This document shows, in pieces, positions 6,518-12,007 of a stretch of 30,601 bases of DNA. The translations under genes were made by a program, and so were the position numbers. Positions within the stretch are counted from its first letter, which is position 1. Each line of letters starts with the position of its first letter. This DNA comes from a virus. The notes beneath the pieces were generated by a model. The model searched no databases, was not told the origin of the DNA, and saw nothing but the letters and a program-made list of their open reading frames with translations. Location of the stretch: positions 1 to 30,601 of IMG/VR virus record IMGVR_UViG_3300042484_003364, one strand, 5' to 3'.

Positions 6518-7027
6518 ATGCCCGCCAGCAGCAAGCCCCGCAAAGCCTACCGGCCGCGCCCGGTGGACGTGGACCCCACCCAGCTGGCCATCGCCCGCGC
6601 CGCGCTGGTGCCGCCGCCGCAGCGCGCGCTGCTGGTGCGGCCGGTGCAGCAAGCGCTCGACGGCCTGCGCACAGCCACCGGCGGCTGGCCGGCCTGGCGC
6701 GGCATGGCCGACGCCATGAACGTAGCCGAGCGCCTGGCGCTGGCCGGCATTGCCAGCGACCGCATGCCCGAGATCCAGCTCGCGCAGGATGCGCTGCAGG
6801 CGCTGCATGCCCGCCATGCCACCACTGGCAGCTGGACGCTGCGCGCCGAAGAGCTGCGCGCGCTGGACGACGGCGCCTTCTTCCACCGCGTGCAGCTCGA
6901 GCACTGCACCCAGGGCGAACTGCACGACGCCATCCAGGCCGTGCAGCGGCGCGTGGCGCAGGCGCTGGCAGGCAACGCGCCGCGGGATGCGCGGGTGTGC
7001 ATCGGGCAGCTTGGGGCGGCAGCATGA
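6518..7027 (+). CDS. Phage protein of unknown function (169 aa)
   Basis: This 169-residue, almost all-helical protein starts MPASSKPRKAYRPRPVDVDP. Its basic N-terminal tail reads like the opening of a nucleic-acid- or protein-binding tail. The body (DALQALHARHATTGSWTLRAEELRALDDG) has conserved-looking aromatic and acidic patches, but no enzyme motif is visible. It overlaps the next gene by ATGA, so the two are translationally coupled. Confidence 0.55.
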   Translation: MPASSKPRKAYRPRPVDVDPTQLAIARAALVPPPQRALLVRPVQQALDGLRTATGGWPAWRGMADAMNVAERLALAGIASDRMPEIQLAQDALQALHARHATTGSWTLRAEELRALDDGAFFHRVQLEHCTQGELHDAIQAVQRRVAQALAGNAPRDARVCIGQLGAAA

Positions 7028-7239
7028 GCGCCGCGGCCGAGCTGCTGCAGTGGGTGGCGCCTGCGCGCGATCTGCCCGATGCCGAGGTGCGCGTGCTGCT
7101 GTGGCTGCGTCAGGCCGATGGCAGCTGCGACTGGGATGTCGGGCACTGGACGGGCGCCGAGTGGATGCTCGACTGGTGCGGAGCACCGCCCGAGGGCGAG
7201 GTGCTGGCGTGGGCGCAGCCGGAAGGGCCGGCAGCATGA
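7024..7239 (+). CDS. Small phage protein, DUF551-like size (71 aa)
   Basis: A 71-residue acidic, Trp-rich protein (EVRVLLWLRQADGSCDWDVGHWTGAEW, then VLAWAQPEGPAA). The pattern of short strands with 'VLLWLR..DG...W..G.W' and 'V..WA..P.GP' resembles the small DUF551-type phage proteins. Function is unknown. It is coupled to both neighbours by ATGA overlaps, and its start lies in a 13-bp repeat (GCAGCATGAGCGC) found at two other starts in this operon. Confidence 0.6.
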   Translation: MSAAAELLQWVAPARDLPDAEVRVLLWLRQADGSCDWDVGHWTGAEWMLDWCGAPPEGEVLAWAQPEGPAA

Positions 7240-8750
7240 GCGCACGCCAATTCATCCTGCCGCTGGCCGACGAGCTGATGGTCGACCTGTTCGCCGGTGG
7301 CGGCGGTGCCAGCACCGGCATCGAGTTGGCCACCGGCCGGCACGTCGACATCGCCATCAATCACGACCCCGAGGCGGTGAGCCTGCACCAGGCGAACCAC
7401 CCGCAGACGCGGCACTTTGTCAGCGACGTCTTCGAGGTCGACCCGCACACCGTCACCGAGGGCCGGCCCGTGGGCCTGCTGTGGGCATCGCCCGACTGCA
7501 AGCACTTCAGCAAGGCCAAGGGCGGCAAGCCGGTGAGCAAGAAGATCCGAGGCCTGGCCTGGGTGGTGGTGCGCTGGGCCAAGGAAGTGCAGCCGCGCAT
7601 CATCTGCCTGGAGAACGTCGAAGAGTTCCAGACCTGGGGCCCGCTCGGCGACGACGGCCGGCCCTGCCCTGACCGCAAGGGCCTCACCTTCCAGCGCTGG
7701 GTGGCGCAGCTGCGCAACCTGGGGTACGCCGTCGAGTGGCGCGAGCTGCGCGCGTGCGACTTCGGTGCGCCCACCATCCGCAAGCGCCTGTTTCTGGTGG
7801 CGCGCCGCGACGGCCAGCCGATCGTGTGGCCGGAGCCCACGCACGGCGCCGGCCGCAAGCCTTGGCGCACGGCGGCCGACTGCATCGACTGGAGCCTGGA
7901 CTGCCCGAGCATCTTCGAGCGCCAGCGCCCGCTGGCTGACGCCACGCTGCGCCGCATCGCGCACGGCATCAAGCGCTTCGTGCTCGAGGCCGCCGAGCCG
8001 TTCATCGTGCGCATCGGCCACACCGGGCATGGTGACGCCGGCAAGGACAAGCCGGCCACCGAGCCGCTGTCGACCATCACCAGCAAGGCCGAGCACTGTC
8101 TCGCGGTGCCGACCCTGGTGCAGACGGGCTACGGCGAGCGCGAAGGCCAGGCGCCCCGCGTGCCGGGCCTGGACAAGCCGATCGGCACGCTGGTGAGCGG
8201 CCAGAAGCACGGCCTGGTGGCGGCGTTCCTGGCCAAGCACTACGGCGGCGTCGTGGGCTCGAAGCTGAGCGATGCGATCGGCACCGTCACCAGCGTCGAC
8301 CACCACTCGCTGGTGACGTCACACCTCGCCAAGCTGCGCGGCACCAGCAACAGCGCCGACACCGGCGAGCCGCTGGGCACGGTCAGCGCGCAGGGCATGC
8401 ACCACGCCGAAGTGCGCGCGCTGCTGCTGGCCTACTACGGCACCGACCAGGCGGCCCAGCTCACGAAGCCGCTGCCCACGGCCACCACGCACGACCGCTT
8501 CGGCCTCGTCACCGTGGCCGGCCAGGACTACGTGATCGCCGACATCGGCATGCGCATGCTGCAGCCGCGCGAGCTGTACCGCGCGCAGGGCTTCCCCGAG
8601 AGCTACCAGATCGAGCGCGGCGCCGACGGCCGCCAGCTGAGCAAGGCCGCCCAGGTACGCATGTGCGGCAACAGCGTCTGCCCGCCGGTGGCTGCGGCCA
8701 TCGTGCGTGTGAACTTCGTCGAGCGCGTGGCGCTGAAGGCTGCAGCATGA
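7236..8750 (+). CDS. DNA (cytosine-5) methyltransferase
   Basis: A 504-residue C5-methyltransferase. Motif I is DLFAGGGGASTGIE (about 17-30). The catalytic loop SPDCKHFS has Cys88 in an atypical S-P-D-C context instead of PPCQ. Motif VI is ENVEEF (126-131), motif VIII TIRKRLFLVARR, and motif X GNSVCPPVAAAIV near the C-terminus. It transfers a methyl group from SAM to C5 of cytosine, and in a phage it probably protects DNA from host restriction. There is no cognate nuclease nearby, so it is an orphan. The region before motif IX carries about five degenerate repeats (see findings). It is part of the early rightward operon. Confidence 0.92.
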   Translation: MSARQFILPLADELMVDLFAGGGGASTGIELATGRHVDIAINHDPEAVSLHQANHPQTRHFVSDVFEVDPHTVTEGRPVGLLWASPDCKHFSKAKGGKPVSKKIRGLAWVVVRWAKEVQPRIICLENVEEFQTWGPLGDDGRPCPDRKGLTFQRWVAQLRNLGYAVEWRELRACDFGAPTIRKRLFLVARRDGQPIVWPEPTHGAGRKPWRTAADCIDWSLDCPSIFERQRPLADATLRRIAHGIKRFVLEAAEPFIVRIGHTGHGDAGKDKPATEPLSTITSKAEHCLAVPTLVQTGYGEREGQAPRVPGLDKPIGTLVSGQKHGLVAAFLAKHYGGVVGSKLSDAIGTVTSVDHHSLVTSHLAKLRGTSNSADTGEPLGTVSAQGMHHAEVRALLLAYYGTDQAAQLTKPLPTATTHDRFGLVTVAGQDYVIADIGMRMLQPRELYRAQGFPESYQIERGADGRQLSKAAQVRMCGNSVCPPVAAAIVRVNFVERVALKAAA

Positions 8751-8956
8751 GCGCAGGCGACCGCTGGAAACTGCCCGACGGCCGCGAAGCCATCGAGCTC
8801 GACGGCAGCCGCGGCGGCCTGCTGCGCGTGGCGCCGATCGTGCCGGGCTGGCCGTTCCCGGCGCCGGCTGAGGTGGCAGCGCGCAGGATCTGCGAGAGGA
8901 TGCCGTCGCGGTATCTGCACGGGCAGGTGCCGCGGGATGATGAGGCGCTGTTGTGA
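8747..8956 (+). CDS. Small phage protein coupled to the methyltransferase (69 aa)
   Basis: This 69-residue protein starts MSAGDRWKLPDGREAIEL and overlaps the methyltransferase stop by ATGA. It looks like a compact beta fold (DGREAIEL, GGLLRVAPIVPGWPFP) with a C-terminal helix. Function is unknown. It is the last phage gene before the integron: its stop is 1 bp from the outermost attC site, so the integron boundary lies exactly at the end of this gene. Confidence 0.6.
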   Translation: MSAGDRWKLPDGREAIELDGSRGGLLRVAPIVPGWPFPAPAEVAARRICERMPSRYLHGQVPRDDEALL

Positions 8957-8957
8957 G

Positions 8958-9044
8958 GCCTGACGGGCCGCATGAGCGGGGCGCGTGACAGCGCCTGAAG
9001 ATGCAACCATGCCGGCGCGCCTCCGCTCGATGCGGGTGTTAGGG
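8958..9044 (-). repeat. attC site A (terminal, next to phage DNA)
   Basis: GCCTGAC (8958-8964) and GTTAGGG (9038-9044) enclose arms GAGCGGGGCGCG and CGCGCCTCCGCTC, which pair except for one extra T in the right arm. This is the extrahelical base typical of attC. By that base the site points leftward. The outer core GCCTGAC departs from consensus because half of it is flanking phage sequence. Confidence 0.75.
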
Positions 9045-9073
9045 CGCCGGCTCAGAAGCGAGAAGGAGCAGAC

Positions 9074-9427
9074 GTGCAAAGAGCAGTGGACTACCTGAAA
9101 AGCAAAGAGTGGAGCATGGGCAACGGCCAATGCCCAGACTGCTACGGCGTGCCAGCAAGTTGGCACGGCCACCCGCTGCACATGAAGGCAGACGGCGTGG
9201 GGCACGAGGCAGATTGCACGCTGGCTGCAGCGTTGCGCGACCTGGGCGACAAGCCGCTGATGAAGGGCGAGTTCACCAGCGCCGTGGAGTTTGAGCACTA
9301 CATCAGCGAAAGCGGCATCTACGTGACCAGGCCTAAGACGGCCGAAGGCTGCCCGCGCCACAAGGCTGAAATGCAGCGGCTGCAGCAGATTTGGCTGGCA
9401 GCGCTTGCCGACGAGAAAGCGCCCTAA
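9074..9427 (+). CDS. Integron cassette protein of unknown function (117 aa)
   Basis: A 117-residue protein starting with GTG at 9074 after a strong AGAAGGAG site. A CPDCYG motif (residues about 20-25), a later HEADC and a CPRH point to a small metal- or disulfide-containing domain. LAAALRDLGDKPLMKGEF is helical. Proteins of this kind are common as hypothetical integron cassette products. Its TAA lies inside the cassette boundary core CCCTAAC. It reads opposite to the attC polarity. I do not know the function. Confidence 0.65.
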   Translation: MQRAVDYLKSKEWSMGNGQCPDCYGVPASWHGHPLHMKADGVGHEADCTLAAALRDLGDKPLMKGEFTSAVEFEHYISESGIYVTRPKTAEGCPRHKAEMQRLQQIWLAALADEKAP

Positions 9428-9440
9428 CGAGTAGTTATGC
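9422..9440 (-). repeat. attC site B, collapsed (19 bp)
   Basis: CCCTAAC (9422-9428) and GTTATGC (9434-9440) are separated by only five bases, so the inner pairing arms are missing. Each core still matches its cassette partner (9038 and 9753), so this was a real cassette junction that lost its hairpin. It should not fold or recombine, fixing two cassettes together. Confidence 0.65.
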
Positions 9441-9458
9441 CGCCAGGGGAGAAACGAG

Positions 9459-9758
9459 ATAAAGCTGAACTGCAAACAGGGCGAGCTGGCCGTGGTGGTG
9501 CGAGCAAAGAACCGCGCCAACATTGGCAAGATCGTGCGCTGCCTTCGCTTGGCAGAAGGCTGCCCGATTGAACGCCTATTGATCTCTGACTTTGATCACG
9601 GGCCTACATGGATTGTCGAACCGGCGATGATTCACAGCAACGGCCGATCCATGCCGTATGTTGCAGACATGAAGCTGCGCCCGCTGCGAGACAGCGACGG
9701 CGAAGACGAGGTGTTGCGGCTCGTGGGGCGGCCTGTTGGCGACCCTCAAGCGGCATAA
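9459..9758 (+). CDS. Integron cassette protein, start codon apparently ATA (about 99 aa)
   Basis: The conserved-looking beginning IKLNCKQGELAVVVRAKN is encoded from 9459, where the codon is ATA at ideal spacing (7 bases) from AGGGGAG. The first standard start is GTG at 9492, which would cut off eleven residues. I therefore think the original ATG mutated to ATA and translation is weak or uses the internal GTG (88 aa). The protein has the strand-rich pattern KQGELAVVV...GKIVRCLR...DGPTWIVEPAM of a small beta-barrel. Function is unknown. The stop TAA lies in the boundary core GCATAAC. Confidence 0.55.
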   Translation: MKLNCKQGELAVVVRAKNRANIGKIVRCLRLAEGCPIERLLISDFDHGPTWIVEPAMIHSNGRSMPYVADMKLRPLRDSDGEDEVLRLVGRPVGDPQAA

Positions 9759-9891
9759 CGATCGAGTTAACGCCGCCGAAGGTCGGCGTTGAACGTTCGA
9801 GCTAAGTTGACCGATGCGGCGGCTGCCGCTGGTGACGAAGCGAGAACACGATAGCCCGCCGCAGCGGGTCAACTTGAGCGAGGGGTTCGGC
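9753..9891 (-). repeat. attC site C, long and composite
   Basis: GCATAAC (9753-9759) to GTTCGGC (9885-9891), 139 bp. Read on the minus strand it starts like a normal attC (core GCCGAAC, CTCAAGTTGACC arm, matching GGTCAACTTAGCTC arm). A second compact hairpin then follows, TTCAACGCCG / CGGCGTTAACTC, before the end core. It looks like two attC sites back to back with no gene between them. Confidence 0.7.
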
Positions 9892-9920
9892 CTCTCGTTC
9901 CGAAGCGAAAGGACGATGGA

Positions 9921-10295
9921 ATGAAGACTGCGAAGTGGTGGATGGTGCATGCGCTGCATTGGGCGGTTCTTTACGGCGCGTTTGTGGCGCAGATTGACGG
10001 CGCGATGTACGTGCTGAAGTTCTTTGTGTGGGTGATGGCGCCGCTGTCGCTGTTCCTGCTGGTGGAAAAGGCCGCCCAAGACGCCGCGAAAGAGCCGCCG
10101 CTGCCGGCGGTGCGCGGCTGGTTCACTTGGACGCAGGCGTGGGCAACACTGGCGCTGCTGGTGTGGTTTGGCCACATTGCCAGCGGGCTGGCCTGGGGCC
10201 TGGTGATGGTGATGTCCGCGCTGCACCGAGACGCCACCAAGAAAGCACGCGCCGAACTGGCAGCCAAGGACGCCAGCGCCACAAGCGCCGCATGA
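9921..10295 (+). CDS. Integron cassette membrane protein (124 aa)
   Basis: This 124-residue protein starts at the second of two close ATGs, preceded by AAAGGA. It has about three transmembrane segments: WWMVHALHWAVLYGAFVAQI, VLKFFVWVMAPLSLFLLV and WATLALLVWFGHIASGLAWG. A charged Ala/Lys-rich tail (ATKKARAELAAKDASA) follows. It should sit in the inner membrane. Small membrane proteins are common cassette products. No transporter or enzyme motif is visible, and function is unknown. Confidence 0.7.
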   Translation: MKTAKWWMVHALHWAVLYGAFVAQIDGAMYVLKFFVWVMAPLSLFLLVEKAAQDAAKEPPLPAVRGWFTWTQAWATLALLVWFGHIASGLAWGLVMVMSALHRDATKKARAELAAKDASATSAA

Positions 10296-10296
10296 G

Positions 10297-10382
10297 GCCG
10301 AACGATTGAGGAAAGCTGCCGCGCTGCGGTGGCGACGGAGCGCTGACCGCCACCCGCGGTCAGCTTGTGCGAAGGGTTAGGC
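10297..10382 (-). repeat. attC site D
   Basis: GCCGAAC (10297-10303) to GTTAGGC (10376-10382), 86 bp. The arms AAGCTGCCGCG and CGCGGTCAGCTT pair with one extra T on the right. On the minus strand this gives CAAGCTGACCGC, the usual left arm of attC. It is nearly identical to site G, and the following 16 bp (CTGTGGCCGGAGCGAG) are also identical. Confidence 0.85.
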
Positions 10383-10407
10383 CTGTGGCCGGAGCGAGAG
10401 GTGTGAC

Positions 10408-10569
10408 ATGAGGCGTGTTCTTGGCTGGCTGATGCTGGCAGCAGTGTTCGGCGGCTTGTTTGCCGCGGTTGTCGTTGCTAAGGGGTGGATGCTGGCGGCG
10501 TTTGCCTTTGGCGTGGCCATCGCGCTGACCGCGATCATCTACGTGGCCGTGGAATGGATTGTTGGATAG
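10408..10569 (+). CDS. Small integron cassette membrane protein (53 aa)
   Basis: A 53-residue protein (MRRVLGWLMLAAVFGGLFAA...) that is almost entirely two transmembrane helices: GWLMLAAVFGGLFAAVVVA and AAFAFGVAIALTAIIYVAVE, joined by KGWML. A GAGAGGTG ribosome site precedes the ATG. The TAG lies just before the boundary core GCCTAAC. Two-helix peptides like this are frequent in integrons and phages (holin-like, toxin-like or membrane-modulating), but the sequence gives no specific function. Confidence 0.65.
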   Translation: MRRVLGWLMLAAVFGGLFAAVVVAKGWMLAAFAFGVAIALTAIIYVAVEWIVG

Positions 10570-10570
10570 G

Positions 10571-10623
10571 GCCTAACGGGCCGGGTAAGCCGCCCGGAGG
10601 GTCGGCTTACCCGGGTGTTAGCC
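10571..10623 (-). repeat. attC site E (short, 53 bp)
   Basis: GCCTAAC (10571-10577) to GTTAGCC (10617-10623) with a perfect 12-bp stem CCGGGTAAGCCG / CGGCTTACCCGG and a 10-base loop. No extrahelical base is evident, unlike the others. It may work less well, or act as a transcriptional hairpin; no T-run follows. Confidence 0.7.
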
Positions 10624-10785
10624 GGCCGGTGGAGGACGCGAACGATCTATGAGCGCGCGCAGCCACGCCAGCCCGTGCGCGTCGATCTTGGCCCACTGCG
10701 CAGCCGTGAGGCGGATTGAGCGTTGCACCAGGCGCTGGTCTTCAGGCACGGGTGGGCGACCGCCAAGATTTTTTTGCTGTTCCAT
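10618..10785 (-). CDS. Ribbon-helix-helix-like small regulator in a cassette (55 aa)
   Basis: A 55-residue protein (MEQQKNLGGRPPVPEDQRLV...) whose core QRSIRLTAAQWAKIDAHGLA fits a ribbon-helix-helix DNA-binding fold, with a basic strand followed by a helix. Similar 'RS(I/V)RL(T/S)AAQWAK(I/V)DA' proteins are common cassette products. It is the only cassette gene reading in the attC direction, and its TAA lies in the boundary core GGCTAAC. A TATACT box (10797-10792, minus strand) lies 6 bases from its ATG, suggesting its own promoter and a short or absent leader. It may regulate the two divergent small genes. Confidence 0.65.
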   Translation of the reverse strand: MEQQKNLGGRPPVPEDQRLVQRSIRLTAAQWAKIDAHGLAWLRALIDRSRPPPAG

Positions 10786-10886
10786 GCGGGGAGTATAGGT
10801 GATTCAACAACTTATGCGTAGGGGCTTGTGCTGCTTTAGTTTCTGTGATTCAATAACACCCATCGACACACCAACCGGAGAGCAAC
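10786..10886. promoter_or_regulatory. AT-rich divergent promoter region inside a cassette
   Basis: This AT-rich stretch differs from the surrounding DNA. GTGATTCAACA (10799-10809) and GTGATTCAATA (10845-10855) are direct repeats 46 bp apart. On the minus strand TATACT (10797-10792) fits a -10 box for the RHH-like gene. On the plus strand TTGTGC (from 10826), a 17-base gap and TTCAAT is a weak promoter for the genes at 10887 and 11018. The repeats may be operators for the RHH-like protein. Confidence 0.5.
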
Positions 10887-11021
10887 ATGCAAGCCAAGCA
10901 AGACACCGTAACCATGACCTGGCAAGCCAACGGCCGCAACTGGCGCGAGCTGCGCTGCTGGAACGGCCGGGGATTCCAGTACTTCACGCAGTACGAATAC
11001 GCGCCGGGGCTGTGGCTGTGA
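10887..11021 (+). CDS. Tiny cassette protein (44 aa)
   Basis: A 44-residue protein starting MQAKQDTVTMTWQANGRNWR, rich in aromatic residues (WNGRGFQYFTQYEYAPGLWL) and likely a small beta sheet. CCGGAGAG lies 7 bases before its ATG. Its stop overlaps the next start in GTGA, so the two genes are coupled, a layout seen in toxin-antitoxin pairs. No known family is recognised. Confidence 0.5.
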   Translation: MQAKQDTVTMTWQANGRNWRELRCWNGRGFQYFTQYEYAPGLWL

Positions 11022-11188
11022 GCGAGGGCCGAAGGCCCCCTGAGCAGGGGCGCAAGGTGATCGACTTGGCGCAGCAGCGCCACAAGCGCCTGGTGCTGGC
11101 CGAGTTTGACCGCCAGCAGCATCAGGCGGACCGCGAGGCCCGCGAAAAGCGCGCGGAGGTCGAGCGCCTGGCTCGGCATCGCGTGTGA
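11018..11188 (+). CDS. Small charged helical cassette protein (56 aa)
   Basis: A 56-residue protein starting with GTG, overlapping the preceding stop by four bases. It is very rich in Arg, Glu and Gln (QQRHKRLVLAEFDRQQHQ, EAREKRAEVERLARHRV) and probably one long amphipathic helix or coiled coil. A partner or DNA/RNA-binding role with the preceding protein is possible. The stop lies 1 bp before the boundary core GGCTAAC. Confidence 0.5.
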   Translation: MSEGRRPPEQGRKVIDLAQQRHKRLVLAEFDRQQHQADREAREKRAEVERLARHRV

Positions 11189-11189
11189 C

Positions 11190-11294
11190 GGCTAACACCA
11201 AGCTGAACGGCCCACAAGGGCCGGCACGAAAGGACGAGAAATGAGCACACAGCAGCCCGGCCCTTGTGGGTCCGATTCGAGCGCCGTGTTAGGC
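11190..11294 (-). repeat. attC site F
   Basis: GGCTAAC (11190-11196) to GTTAGGC (11288-11294), 105 bp. The arms GGCCCACAAGGGCCGG and CCGGCCCTTGTGGGTCC pair over 16 bases with one extra T on the right, again giving leftward polarity. This is a different arm family from sites D, G and H. Confidence 0.85.
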
Positions 11295-11320
11295 CACGCT
11301 GGTGGCGAAGCGAGGAAGTG

Positions 11321-11590
11321 ATGGCAACAGGCTACTGGATGGAGAACGCAATGCAGCCCGGCCGGCATGTGCTGGTGGACTGCGGGCCGTGGAGCGAGCC
11401 GACGACGCAAGAGCGCTTCAAGCGGCTGCGCGAGCGCGTGGCGCTGCGGAACTTTGAGCGCGTGGGCAATGACAGGCTGGTGGTGCGGTTGCCCCCGAAG
11501 GTGGCGCCGACCGTCCTGGCCGACATGCCAGAGATTCAGCCAGGCGCAGCCGGCTACTGCTGGTGCACGCACGGTTTTTGCGTGGCCTAA
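11321..11590 (+). CDS. Integron cassette protein of unknown function (89 aa)
   Basis: An 89-residue protein starting MATGYWMENAMQPGRHVLVD, chosen because AGCGAGGAAG precedes ATG 11321 and upstream residues read attC. A strand-helix-strand pattern follows (HVLVDCGPW, TTQERFKRLRERVALRNFERV, DRLVVRLPPK), then a C-terminal GYCWCTHGFCVA with three cysteines, perhaps metal-binding. The stop lies in GCCTAAC. Function is not known. Confidence 0.6.
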   Translation: MATGYWMENAMQPGRHVLVDCGPWSEPTTQERFKRLRERVALRNFERVGNDRLVVRLPPKVAPTVLADMPEIQPGAAGYCWCTHGFCVA

Positions 11591-11670
11591 CGATTGAGGA
11601 AAGCTGCCGCGCTGCGGTGGCGACGGAGCGCTGACTGCCTACCGCGGTCAGCTTGTGCGAAGGGTTAGGC
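11585..11670 (-). repeat. attC site G
   Basis: GCCTAAC (11585-11591) to GTTAGGC (11664-11670), 86 bp. It is nearly identical to site D, differing only in the left core and a few loop bases. It shares the extrahelical base and the 16 bp beyond the site, so the two cassettes downstream of D and G share their attC and leader. Confidence 0.85.
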
Positions 11671-11692
11671 CTGTGGCCGGAGCGAGGAAACG

Positions 11693-11902
11693 ATGAGCGA
11701 CCTACTAGCCCGCATTCGTGCGGCACAAGTGCAAGCGGCTGAGGAAGCGGTGATTGCCAGCATTCCCGCCGACTTGAAAGAGCACATGCGCAAGGCCGAC
11801 GAGGCCTTCAAGGCGCGCGGCGGCTGCAAGGGCTGCGGCAGCATGGTGCTGGCGGTGCATCGAGGCGGCTGCCCGACGCTGCGAGAGCCGGACTTCTACT
11901 GA
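11693..11902 (+). CDS. Small cysteine-containing cassette protein (69 aa)
   Basis: A 69-residue protein (MSDLLARIRAAQVQAAEEAV...) with an N-terminal amphipathic helix of about 40 residues. A compact C-terminal GGCKGCGSMVLAVHRGGCPTLREPDF follows, where CxxC plus a later His/Cys could hold zinc. A GAGG site lies upstream. Its stop is 2 bp before the boundary core GCCTAAC. No family is recognised. Confidence 0.6.
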   Translation: MSDLLARIRAAQVQAAEEAVIASIPADLKEHMRKADEAFKARGGCKGCGSMVLAVHRGGCPTLREPDFY

Positions 11903-11904
11903 AG

Positions 11905-11990
11905 GCCTAACGTGGAGCTAACCGGGCGCCCGCTTGGCGGCCCCGGAGCGTGACACGCCGTTGGCGCTCCGGTTGAGCGCAGGGTTAGAA
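11905..11990 (-). repeat. attC site H (first site next to attI)
   Basis: GCCTAAC (11905-11911) to GTTAGAA (11984-11990), 86 bp. The arms AACCGGGCGCC and GGCGCTCCGGTT pair with one extra T on the right. The minus strand reads AACCGGAGCGCC first, the canonical attC left arm. GTTAGAA is complementary to the attI-side core TTCTAAC. Confidence 0.85.
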
Positions 11991-12007
11991 CTCTGGTGGA
12001 GAAAGCA

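Noticed and set aside
7110-8306. 398-codon minus-strand frame opposite the methyltransferase
   Set aside because: Shadow frame; the plus strand has all C5-methyltransferase motifs.
7236-8956. Restriction-modification system
   Set aside because: No endonuclease gene near the methyltransferase; the 69-residue neighbour is too small and has no nuclease motif.
9576-10226. Long minus-strand open frames in the cassette region with PNPSLKLT-like or PNTALESD-like peptides
   Set aside because: These peptides are translations of attC arms (CCTAACCCTTCGCTCAAGCTGACC type), and the rest is the shadow of the plus-strand ORFs.
10571-10623. Rho-independent terminator
   Set aside because: Strong hairpin but no T-run on either strand, and its ends are attC cores.
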